Position numbers and translations under genes: made by a program. From contig JAIZWK010000001.1 of the NCBI GenBank assembly GCA_021498095.1, positions 2,653,666 to 2,717,665 on the forward strand: DNA of 64,000 bases, in the 5' to 3' direction. Below, piece after piece: positions 8,817 to 16,225 of the stretch. This DNA is from Candidatus Harpocratesius repetitus (GTDB lineage: Archaea; Asgardarchaeota; Lokiarchaeia; Sigyniarchaeales; Promethearchaeaceae). The notes beneath the pieces are model-generated. The model did not search any database and was not told the origin of the DNA. It saw only the letters and a list, made by a program, of their open reading frames with translations. The stretch's first letter is position 1. Each line of letters opens with the position of its first letter.

Positions 8817-9740
8817 ATGTGCGATAATTACGTACCTATTGTGATAATTGGTGCTGGACCTGCTGGGATTGCTGCAGCTCTGCAATTGCAAAGGGAGGAA
8901 ATACCCTTTATCATATTATCTAATGATGTTGGTGGATGTGTTAAAAACGCATTTCTGATTGAAAATTTAATTACATATCCTTTAGGAGTTTCAGGGGTCA
9001 ACTTATCTGAAACTTTAGAGAAAGTAATTTCTCAACATAACATTCCAATTATCTTTTGTCAAGTTAAAAGTATTGATTATGAAGATGAGCGATTTTTAAT
9101 TAAAACAGATGAAAAAAAATATACTTCTTCATATTTAATCTTGGCAATTGGTTCCATTCCTTCTAAACTGAATATTTCTGGAGAAAAAATTGCTTATGAG
9201 GATCATTTGCTTAATTACGAAATAAAAAATACTAACATTCAAAATAAAACAATAGCTATAATTGGAGGGGGAGATGTAGCTTTTGATTACGCTTTGAACC
9301 TCGTTAATAAAAATAATAAAATATTCATACTAGTTAGGTCATCCAATATAAAAGCGTTGCCTCGATTACAAGCGCTCGTAAGATCTCATAAATTAATTAA
9401 AGTTATTACCAATTTTCCAGTTGATAAAATCTCTGTAATAGATAAATCAGTTCGTTTATGGTCAACTTCTTCTTCATCAAATGAAAAACGCTCTATTAAT
9501 GTTGATCATATTTTTGTTGCAATTGGGCGCCATCCAAATCAATTACTAATAGAATCGAAAATTAGAGAAATAAAAGATAAATTAATTTTTAAAAAACGAC
9601 TTTATATAATAGGTGATTTTGCTCATTCTAAATTTCGACAAATTAGTATCGCCATGGGAGATGGAATTCAAGCTGCCATGAAATTGAGCAAAATTTGGGT
9701 AAGAAATAGACAGAATAAGAGAGAAAATTTAAAATTATAG
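8817..9740 (+). CDS. Thioredoxin-reductase-like FAD/NAD(P) oxidoreductase without CxxC
   Basis: An N-terminal FAD-binding GxGPAG motif (IIGAGPAGIAAA) and a central NAD(P)-binding GGGDVAFDYA motif frame a product of the thioredoxin reductase fold and length. A late YIIGDFAH stretch is the second FAD contact. The redox-active CxxC normally found after the first FAD segment, before the NAD domain, is absent (the region reads IAYEDHLLNY). It therefore cannot reduce thioredoxin by the usual route and may be a ferredoxin/flavodoxin-NADP reductase-like or sulfide-linked enzyme. The frame extends to TTG 8805, but ATG 8817 has GGAGAG just upstream and is preferred. Probably co-transcribed with the upstream isochorismatase-family gene. 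Confidence 0.82.
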   Translation: MCDNYVPIVIIGAGPAGIAAALQLQREEIPFIILSNDVGGCVKNAFLIENLITYPLGVSGVNLSETLEKVISQHNIPIIFCQVKSIDYEDERFLIKTDEKKYTSSYLILAIGSIPSKLNISGEKIAYEDHLLNYEIKNTNIQNKTIAIIGGGDVAFDYALNLVNKNNKIFILVRSSNIKALPRLQALVRSHKLIKVITNFPVDKISVIDKSVRLWSTSSSSNEKRSINVDHIFVAIGRHPNQLLIESKIREIKDKLIFKKRLYIIGDFAHSKFRQISIAMGDGIQAAMKLSKIWVRNRQNKRENLKL

Positions 9741-9824
9741 AGAACTTTTTTTATTTTCATTACTCTAATTTATTTTGTATACTTGTTCACATAAAATTAA
9801 GTGAATACTGATTTGGTGAAATAA

Positions 9825-10775
9825 TTGGAATTAGAAATTTTAAGAAAATTTGGTAAACCCGAATTAGCTACTTTATATATTGGCCGTTACAATAATGAAA
9901 TTGTTGAATTTGTTGAGAGTGTACAACCTCCCTTTACCCAAAAAGAAAAATGGGTCTTGATTCTATCTACTTTATATGGTTGTCCTATAGGTTGTTTAAT
10001 GTGCGATGCTGGAGAGTATTATCATGGAAAAATTTCGAAAAAGGGAATGTGGCAACAATTACATTATATGATTTCTGCTAAATATCCAGATTTAAATGTT
10101 CCTGTAAAGAAATTTAAAATTCAATTTGCTCGTATGGGAGAACCCAGTTTAAATGAAGCAGTTTTAGAATTATTAGCTGATCTTCCTCATTTATTAAATG
10201 CTCCTGGATTAATTCCTTGCATAAGTACTGTTGCTCCAGTTAAGGCTTCGAATTTTTTTAAAGAATTATTAAAAATAAAGCAGGAATATTATCGAAATGG
10301 GCATTTTCAACTTCAATTTTCTATTCATTCGACAAATCAAAAAGAAAGACGCTCAATAATTCCTATTCCAATCTGGACTTTCGATGAAATTTCTCATTAT
10401 GGAAATATATGGCATGAAGCGGGAGATCGGAAAATAACCTTGAATTTTGCAGTAGGAGAAGGTGTTGAATTAAATCCTGAAAACCTTATTCCATATTTTG
10501 ATCCTGAGAAATTTTTAATTAAAATAACACCTATCAATCCAACTAACCAAGCTAAACAGAATAAACTCAACAGTAAAATTACATCAGATATGTTAAACAA
10601 CCAAATAATATGTGATTCTTTTCGAAAACTTGGTTATGAAACAATACTAAGTATAGGTGAATGGGAAGAAAATCAGATAGGTTCTAATTGTGGTCAATAC
10701 GCCACCAAAATTATACACGGAGAAGTAAAATTAAAAGAAAATTATACTTGCAGTGAATATGAAATTCCATTATAA
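9825..10775 (+). CDS. RlmN/Cfr-like radical SAM protein
   Basis: A radical SAM cluster motif CPIGCLMC (C53, C57, C60) sits in an RlmN-like context (LSTLYGCPIGCLMCDAG). Further RlmN/Cfr-type blocks follow: ARMGEPSLN, LQFSIHSTNQKERRSIIP, and a late GSNCGQ carrying C289, which aligns with the methyl-carrying cysteine. The family methylates C2 or C8 of 23S rRNA A2503 (RlmN also tRNA). At 316 residues it is shorter than bacterial RlmN (about 380), lacking most of the N-terminal accessory domain, so the substrate may differ. TTG at 9825 is the start, with GGTGA six bases before; GTG at 9816 runs into a stop. RlmN-type enzymes are unusual in Archaea, so transfer is possible. Confidence 0.75.
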   Translation: MELEILRKFGKPELATLYIGRYNNEIVEFVESVQPPFTQKEKWVLILSTLYGCPIGCLMCDAGEYYHGKISKKGMWQQLHYMISAKYPDLNVPVKKFKIQFARMGEPSLNEAVLELLADLPHLLNAPGLIPCISTVAPVKASNFFKELLKIKQEYYRNGHFQLQFSIHSTNQKERRSIIPIPIWTFDEISHYGNIWHEAGDRKITLNFAVGEGVELNPENLIPYFDPEKFLIKITPINPTNQAKQNKLNSKITSDMLNNQIICDSFRKLGYETILSIGEWEENQIGSNCGQYATKIIHGEVKLKENYTCSEYEIPL

Positions 10776-10843
10776 GTGTACGCTTGTTAAACATTTTTTA
10801 TTTCTGTGAATTTTTATATGGCATGTGAAATTTTAAAACGATA

Positions 10844-12676
10844 ATGGCGGATTTAAAACGTATCTTACTTTCAAATGTGTTTTGGAAATTTAGATTCGGA
10901 CTCTCACAAGATGATGATGGAGAGGATCTTGGTATTACTGAAAAATGGTATGAAACAGGAATTCCTTATGATTCTCGACGTTTGAAAGTATATGTGCCAT
11001 CTACTTGGTCCTATTATCAAAATCGCAAAAATTTTTACCATTTTGGTACCGGTTGGTATGAAACTTCCTTTTTTTTACCCCTAAAATGGGGTTCAGGAAA
11101 CGGCAAAAAAATAACTTTAGTTTTTAATGGATCTAATTACAAAACTACTGTATGGTTAAATGGACAAAAAGTTGGTTTCCATGAAGGTGGTTATACCAAA
11201 TTTTGGTTTGAAATTAATAATTTTGTTAATTTTGGAAAAGAGAATTTATTAATTGTCCAAGTAGATAATCGTTATGTTCCAAATAGAATACCATGGGGAA
11301 AAAGCCCCCCATGGATGAATTACGGCGGCATTTACCGACAAGTTTATTTGAAACAAACTTCCAAAATTTGTATTGATGATATCAAAATTACTAATAAAAT
11401 AGAGTTTGATCGACCTGTAGGACAAGGATATCAAAAATGCCAAGTAAATCTTAATATTCGTTTTTCTATCAAAGATTATCGAGAATACTCTAAACCATTC
11501 AAAGGTAGTGTATTGGTTACTGTTAAAGACAATTTCAATCAAATCACCCATGAAGTTCCAATTCGAATGGGTCAAAAAGAAATTCAATTCATTAATACAA
11601 CTATTCCTTTACAAACACCCACTTTATGGTCTCCAGAAAATCCTTATTTATATGATATTACATTTCAGTTAATTGAAGAAAAAAATCGAATGGAAATCGA
11701 TAGAGAAAATATTCGCTGGGGTATCCGAGATTTTTATGTTAATGAACATAATTTTTATTTGAATAATTCTAAAATTGTGCTCCGTGGAATAAATAGATTT
11801 GATGATCATCCAGATGTTGGTTCTTCACTTAACCCACGTTTAATTTATAATGATCTTAATATTCTGAAAGATGCAAACATTAACTGTATTCGCACAACTT
11901 ATTTTCCTCCCCATGAATCATTACTAGAATTAGCAGATGAGATGGGATTTTTAGTTTTAGAGCAAATTCCAGTTTGGGGATTTTCAAAAGATGATTATAC
12001 TAAAGAGTATCTTACCAATGCACAGAAACAATTATGGGAAATGATTCATCGAGATAAGAATCATTGTTCTATTATTACATGGTTAGTTTCAAGTGATTGT
12101 GAAACTCATACAGAAGAAGGAAGAAAATTCATGCAAGAATTATTATCATTATCTCGTGAATTAGATCCTTTTCGAACACATTCCTTAGTATCTAAAAATC
12201 CATTAGAAGATAAAACATTTGATTTAGTAGATTTTATTTGCACACGAACTGATTCTGGATGGTATAGCCATTATAATACTTCACCTAATGAATCTGCTAA
12301 ATTTATTGATCAAGTTTGGGAATCAATTAAGCAACAACATCAAGAAGGAAAATTAAAACCATTAGTTCTATTAGAATTTGGTGCTGAAGCTATTGTTGGT
12401 AATAAATCATTTGCAAACGCACATTGGAGTGAAAATTTCCAATATGATCTTTTGCGCGCTTACATTTCAGAAATAATTAGTAAAAAATACATTGCAGGAG
12501 CTTGCATTGGTCATTTTCAAGATTTTCGACTTAGTCCTTACAACGGTTTTCGAGATAAACCACAAGAATTGAATAATAAGGGGATTGTAGATGTGCATCG
12601 TCAACCGAAAATTAGTTTTTATATAGTTCAACGATTATATCAAAAATGGGCAGATACTATAAAGAATAATCAATAA
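10844..12676 (+). CDS. GH2 beta-glucuronidase-like protein with altered acid/base site
   Basis: Domain order is that of glycoside hydrolase family 2. A jelly-roll N-terminal domain (TTVWLNGQKVGFHEGGYTKF) is followed by an Ig-like domain and a TIM barrel (IVLRGINRFDDHPDVG onward). The nucleophile Glu is present in LVLLEFGAEA and an N-x-K motif (NNKG) that reads uronic acids is kept. The acid/base segment, normally W-S-x-A-N-E-P, reads WLVSSDCE, so the Asn is Ser and the Glu is Asp. The N-x-Y and W-N-F-A-D segments are also changed (CTRTDSGWY, GHFQDF). At 610 residues it matches beta-glucuronidase. No signal peptide, so intracellular. It could retain low or different activity. Confidence 0.8.
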   Translation: MADLKRILLSNVFWKFRFGLSQDDDGEDLGITEKWYETGIPYDSRRLKVYVPSTWSYYQNRKNFYHFGTGWYETSFFLPLKWGSGNGKKITLVFNGSNYKTTVWLNGQKVGFHEGGYTKFWFEINNFVNFGKENLLIVQVDNRYVPNRIPWGKSPPWMNYGGIYRQVYLKQTSKICIDDIKITNKIEFDRPVGQGYQKCQVNLNIRFSIKDYREYSKPFKGSVLVTVKDNFNQITHEVPIRMGQKEIQFINTTIPLQTPTLWSPENPYLYDITFQLIEEKNRMEIDRENIRWGIRDFYVNEHNFYLNNSKIVLRGINRFDDHPDVGSSLNPRLIYNDLNILKDANINCIRTTYFPPHESLLELADEMGFLVLEQIPVWGFSKDDYTKEYLTNAQKQLWEMIHRDKNHCSIITWLVSSDCETHTEEGRKFMQELLSLSRELDPFRTHSLVSKNPLEDKTFDLVDFICTRTDSGWYSHYNTSPNESAKFIDQVWESIKQQHQEGKLKPLVLLEFGAEAIVGNKSFANAHWSENFQYDLLRAYISEIISKKYIAGACIGHFQDFRLSPYNGFRDKPQELNNKGIVDVHRQPKISFYIVQRLYQKWADTIKNNQ

Positions 12677-12739
12677 AAGCGAATAAGAACTGAAAATTTT
12701 TCTTTTTCATTTCTATTTTCTGATATTTTTTTATATTTT

Positions 12740-13435
12740 TCATTCAATTATTGGAACTTGGAATAAATCCCATATTTGATTACTCTCGTTATTTATTTTT
12801 TCGATAATCTTAGCGAAAGTAATATGCTTTTCTTTAAATTCAATTATTTTTTGGCGAATTGAATCAAGATTATCTTGAATTTCTTGATAATTTAAAGGAA
12901 GATCACTAAACATACGGTTAATTGAAATTAATAAATCTCGAGATTGCTTTTTCTTCACATTTTGGTTAATCGCACTCGCTAAAATTTGAATAAGATAACT
13001 GCTATACATATGAGCCTTCATTTTTTGCACTTCTTTCATTATAAATTCTTTAATGCCTTGAAATTCATATCTTCCTGTATCCATAAATAATCTGATTTCT
13101 TGAAGGTAATGTGTTTCAAATTCATGAATTATACTCCGTGTCAAAACATCTAATTCATAATATGTCTTTAAATCGAGATTCGTGAGATTCTTTAACAATA
13201 AAGTCCCATGAACATGTTCTCCTAAACACATTCGAATTTCGCAATTTCCTCGCAAAACACGAAATAAATTATCTGAAGATAGACCCAATTCATCAAAAAA
13301 TAAATTTGAAGCAGATAAGAATCCAGACATTAGCTGAATATCAATAGTGGGCTCTTCTTCTGGGGCAGAAAGATTGATATAGAAAAAAGTAAAGCTATCA
13401 TAATGAATGAATATTTCGATCTCTCCATTTAGCAT
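12740..13435 (-). CDS. Longin/roadblock-like domain protein
   Basis: The N-terminal 115 residues have the strand-helix-strand pattern and wording common in Asgard longin/roadblock-type proteins. A hydrophobic two-strand start is followed by LMSGFLSASNLFFDELG, then three strands, then a helix beginning around ELDVLTRSIIHEF. The C-terminal half is helical with several charged stretches and could form coiled coil. Such domains in Asgards are thought to be partners or regulators of small GTPases at membranes; no GTPase gene is present in this window. The assignment rests on pattern recognition, with no diagnostic catalytic residue to confirm it. Confidence 0.5.
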   Translation of the reverse strand: MLNGEIEIFIHYDSFTFFYINLSAPEEEPTIDIQLMSGFLSASNLFFDELGLSSDNLFRVLRGNCEIRMCLGEHVHGTLLLKNLTNLDLKTYYELDVLTRSIIHEFETHYLQEIRLFMDTGRYEFQGIKEFIMKEVQKMKAHMYSSYLIQILASAINQNVKKKQSRDLLISINRMFSDLPLNYQEIQDNLDSIRQKIIEFKEKHITFAKIIEKINNESNQIWDLFQVPIIE

Positions 13436-13617
13436 CTTATAGCAATAATGGAAAAGTATTCCTTTAAATCTATTTTCTCTTTTTCTTTTTTGTTTCCCAA
13501 ACCAAAATTTTTTTAAATATGCTTAACTTACCTACGTGAATCATAGGTTATTTTATCTAACTTTTACCTTATAGTTATTAACGAGTTTCACAAATAACGG
13601 TTAATTATAATTGCGAG

Positions 13618-13926
13618 ATGGTCGTAATGCCACGAAAATCAAAAAACGAAAAGATTGCTGAAAATGAGGAAAATTTTGAACAAGTTAAATATTTGTTAAA
13701 TATGATAAATGAAGATAATGGAGTTCCAAGGAATATTCGTAAAATTGCTCAAGAGTCCTTGGATTTAATTGATACAATTGATGATAAAGATAATACTGCA
13801 ATAGTTTGTGCCAGTAATTGCATTTCTTTATTAGAAGACATTGCTCAAGATTTAAATTGTCCACTTCATAGCCGGACTCAAATATATCAAATTTTAAGTT
13901 TATTAGAACAAATCCATGATGTATAA
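13618..13926 (+). CDS. UPF0147 family protein
   Basis: Matches the archaeal UPF0147 family over its whole length: a helical region with the core VPRNIRKIAQESL, then a second helix pair with LEDIAQDLNCPLHSRTQIYQILSLLEQI, where the P-x-H-x-R-T block is the family's most conserved part. These small all-helical proteins are nearly universal in Archaea, of unknown function. ATG 13618 and ATG 13627 are both possible starts; the latter gives MPRKSK and is closer to family length. The gene converges with the minus-strand gene ending at 14084, with a decamer repeat in between. Confidence 0.9.
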   Translation: MVVMPRKSKNEKIAENEENFEQVKYLLNMINEDNGVPRNIRKIAQESLDLIDTIDDKDNTAIVCASNCISLLEDIAQDLNCPLHSRTQIYQILSLLEQIHDV

Positions 13927-13966
13927 AGTTATTCACAACAAAATAATAAGTAGTCCTTTTTTTAAT

Positions 13967-14076
13967 CTTGATTTCTCTTGATTTCTCTTAAATTCTCTTA
14001 AATTCTCTTAAATTCTCTTAAATTCTCTTGATTTCTCTTGATTTCTCTTGATTTCTCTTGATTTCTCTTAAATTCT
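13967..14076. repeat. Eleven-copy 10-bp tandem repeat in two flavours
   Basis: Eleven head-to-tail decamers fill the gap between two convergent genes. Units are either CTTGATTTCT (G) or CTTAAATTCT (A), differing at three positions, in the order G G A A A A G G G G A. The array stops 7 bp before the stop codon of the minus-strand gene. Because there are only two variants and they occur in blocks, expansion by slippage or unequal exchange of whole units seems recent. No spacers are present, so it is not a CRISPR. Confidence 0.95.
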
Positions 14077-14083
14077 TTCCTTC

Positions 14084-14806
14084 CTAATATTCATATCCTG
14101 GTGAATGGAAAAATCCTTCATCTGGTCTTTTCTTATCATCTTCATCTAATAACTCATTACGTCGTGCAGCAGCAGGATCATTTCCAACATCAGCTTCAAT
14201 ATATGAAGCTTTCATTATCTTCTTGTAATATTTTCGTCCTTGATGTAGGTAATAAATATTTTTCAAGTCTCGAAGGGAAATATAACCCCAAAAAGAGAAT
14301 GGAAGTAAGAAAAAGAGGAAACCAAGCCATTGAAAGTTAAAAAGTGAAAAAAGATAAGTTGTGAGAAAATAAATTGAAGTAATTAAACTTATAATAAAAA
14401 GTATCAATCGTCGTTTTGAATTTCGTTCATATGTATTATTTTCTAATGAATTATAACATGAGCAACAAATAACAGGCATAGTTACTCCAAATTTCTCCTT
14501 ATAGTAAAGACTCATTAAAATTGAAAAGATACGATCGATTTTCGCGCCGCAAAGTTGGCACCTTATTCGTAGAGAATTGCGATCTTGTTCTATTTTATCA
14601 ATTTCTGATTTAGGAAAATAACAATCATCATTATGATAATGCTCACAGTGATTGCAATGAAGCATTTTCTCAAATTCATGCGGAAATCGTTTTTTAAGAT
14701 TTGATTCAATTATTTTATTATAATCGGTTTGTTGGGTACAATATGGAATTCCATCATCATCAATCGTCCATTCAGGATAAATAATGGAATCATTAGCATC
14801 TTTCAT
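14084..14806 (-). CDS. Zinc-binding two-helix membrane protein
   Basis: The N-terminal half carries paired cysteines and histidines: CNHCEHYHNDDC, then CQLCGAK, then CCSCYN, enough for one or two zinc sites. It is followed by two adjacent hydrophobic helices at about residues 131-152 and 157-175 (LILFIISLITSIYFLTTY and a second rich in Phe and Leu). A charged tail with DEDDKKRPDEG ends the protein. It is probably anchored in the membrane with the zinc module and tail in the cytoplasm. No family is recognised. The 3' end abuts the decamer array. Confidence 0.65.
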   Translation of the reverse strand: MKDANDSIIYPEWTIDDDGIPYCTQQTDYNKIIESNLKKRFPHEFEKMLHCNHCEHYHNDDCYFPKSEIDKIEQDRNSLRIRCQLCGAKIDRIFSILMSLYYKEKFGVTMPVICCSCYNSLENNTYERNSKRRLILFIISLITSIYFLTTYLFSLFNFQWLGFLFFLLPFSFWGYISLRDLKNIYYLHQGRKYYKKIMKASYIEADVGNDPAAARRNELLDEDDKKRPDEGFFHSPGYEY

Positions 14807-15012
14807 AGATATATCGATTTCATTTTCTAAATCTTCCTTTCTTAAAATATTATCCTTGTAATGGACTATTTTTTTCCCCCCAACTTATAATATTTATAAA
14901 ATTGCGAATTTTTCTAACTAAATTAAAGAATTCTTTTATAAATAAACTTCTCCTTATATTTTTAAAAAAGGATGAAAAATATTAAAAAAAAGATAAAATA
15001 CTGCACAGATAA

Positions 15013-15081
15013 TTCAACCAGATTTTACAATCCATCCGATGCATCCCATACTTTTTGATGCACCATCATCTTTTGGTTAAA
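15013..15081 (-). promoter_or_regulatory. SECIS-like hairpin in 3'UTR of selenoprotein gene
   Basis: Read on the minus strand, 20 nt after the stop codon of the HesB-like gene, two stems nest. The lower stem pairs UUUAACCA (15081-15074) with UGGUUGAA (15020-15013), 8 pairs with one G-U. The upper stem pairs GGUGCAUC (15064-15057) with GAUGCAUC (15045-15038), 8 pairs with one G-U. The apical loop AAAAAGUAUGG starts with five As. The internal loop carries GAUGAU on the 5' side and GGAUGG on the 3' side, recalling the UGA/GA quartet and A-rich loop of eukaryotic SECIS. Archaeal SECIS elements usually lie in the 3'UTR, and Lokiarchaeal ones are reported to look partly eukaryote-like. Pairing was checked by eye only. 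Confidence 0.55.
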
Positions 15082-15100
15082 GTAGTGCATTGATGAGATT

Positions 15101-15415
15101 TTAGTAAGTCAAAGAGAGAAATTTATACATTCCCCTTTTCTCCATATCTATGGTGGCTTTTTCTACCAAAGTTTTCATTTCTTTATCCAAATAGATTGGA
15201 AATGGAGCATCTGAAAGAGGATATGGAATAAAATCCGCTTTCCCCCAATGAAGTTCCGTATTTGAATGAAAGGGATATTCTTGAATTTTCACTTTGACGT
15301 CTCTTTGAATACCTCATCAACCTTTAGAACGCGCATAGTAAACCAACAATGTAGGATTATCATAGTTTTTTTTGCGACGTTCAAGAAATTCCTTTGCTTG
15401 ATCAGATATCTTCAT
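15101..15415 (-). CDS. HesB-like selenoprotein with two adjacent UGA (Sec-Sec) codons
   Basis: ATG at 15415-15413 has a strong GGAGGA at 15426-15421. The frame reads 32 codons to two consecutive TGA codons (15319-15314) and continues open to TAA at 15103-15101, 104 residues in all. The product begins MKISDQAKEFLERR, has LLVYYARSKG-U-U-GIQRDVKVKI at the place where IscA/HesB proteins have the G-C-S-G cysteine motif, and ends with a PIYLDKEM strand and an ATIDM stretch as in HesB-like proteins. HesB-like proteins are a known prokaryotic selenoprotein family. A SECIS-like hairpin lies in the 3'UTR. Likely role: a small redox or Fe-S/metal-handling protein. A standard annotation would call only the downstream 63 codons (from GTG 15292). 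The alternative is a pseudogene with two stops. Confidence 0.65.
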
Positions 15416-15882
15416 ATTAATCCTCCATTTTAATTTTAAGATGCGATCGTATTTGAAGATTTAGGTCTAAAACGCTTGAATTATTGTAGTTTTAATCAGA
15501 ATTTGAAATTCTCGTCATTAACGCTCATTATGATGAAAAATCTATGATAATTTGCAATACTTGCAACTTAATTTCTTCCTATAACGAGATGAGAAAACTG
15601 GTTCTCATTTTGAAAGATTTCAAAATAATATGAATGAAGGTAAAATAAAAAAAAAAAGTTAATTTAATTGAACAAAATCTTGATAATGATAATGATAATT
15701 TTTTACTGATCAAATTTGATCAACCACTATCATTGGTGGTTAAATTAATAATAGATTGAAAGTTTATAATGTTTTGGAAAATATTTGAAGAGATTACGAT
15801 TGAAACAAGCCAAATATTCACTGATTTGGCTATTTCAAAGAAATGGAATGAAAAAAAATATTAAAATTTCGGAAATATTATG
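15416..15882. other. Gene-free stretch with palindromic elements
   Basis: About 470 bp upstream of the selenoprotein gene without a convincing ORF. It holds the selenoprotein ribosome-binding site at its left end, a cluster of TGATAA/TGATAATGA repeats near 15680-15699, a perfect 16-bp palindrome and a short hairpin (annotated separately). Promoter elements for the minus-strand gene are expected here, but no TATA box stands out from the AT background. Confidence 0.5.
15707..15741. promoter_or_regulatory. 16-bp perfect palindrome plus adjacent inverted repeat
   Basis: TGATCAAATTTGATCA (15707-15722) is perfectly self-complementary. Two bases later ACCAC-TATCATT-GGTGGT (15724-15741) forms a second inverted repeat with a 5-bp arm. 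Two dyads this close are typical of sites bound by dimeric regulators. They lie about 290 bp upstream of the selenoprotein start and 160 bp from the small minus-strand ORF, so the target gene is unclear. Confidence 0.4.
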
Positions 15883-16119
15883 CTATCCATCAAATCCTTC
15901 TTCATTTTCTTCGTCCTGCTGCGTAGTAATCAGAATAACTTCAGATTTTTTGGTATTCTCAGTATTTATTTCGCCAGAAACAGTTAGTTCTTTTTTTTGG
16001 ATTGTGCATCCCCCATGATAATCAAACATTTGATAGAGAAGGGGATATTTAAGGGTTGCATGGTTTTGATTTGATCGATTATTGATCTTCCTATAAATTA
16101 CATTTTGAAAAATCAACAA
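15883..16119 (-). CDS. Small hypothetical ORF (78 aa)
   Basis: A minus-strand ORF from TTG 16119, or from ATG 16029 giving 48 residues starting MFDYHGGCTIQ. The C-terminal half is acidic (QQDEENEEGFDG) and the middle reads as two beta strands. A plus-strand ORF overlaps it completely and looks like its shadow. No family, no good ribosome-binding site seen. It lies just downstream of metG on the same strand. It may be a real small protein or noise. Confidence 0.3.
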   Translation of the reverse strand: MLIFQNVIYRKINNRSNQNHATLKYPLLYQMFDYHGGCTIQKKELTVSGEINTENTKKSEVILITTQQDEENEEGFDG

Positions 16120-16225
16120 AACATAAAAAAAGGAAAAATTTACTTAACTGCAATAAGTAACTAAATCTCTTGTAAAATTGCTTAATATTCAAAAATTTTT
16201 TGCTGTTGATAAGTTTTTAATATAT

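Noticed and set aside
8817..9740. Calling this gene a true thioredoxin reductase
   Set aside because: The active-site CxxC is missing although both nucleotide-binding motifs are intact.
11249..11587. Minus-strand 112-codon ORF inside the GH2 gene, and similar long antisense ORFs elsewhere
   Set aside because: These are shadows of well-supported genes on the other strand, without ribosome-binding sites or recognisable products.
13967..14076. Decamer array as a CRISPR
   Set aside because: Units are 10 bp, directly adjacent, with no unique spacers and no cas genes in the window.
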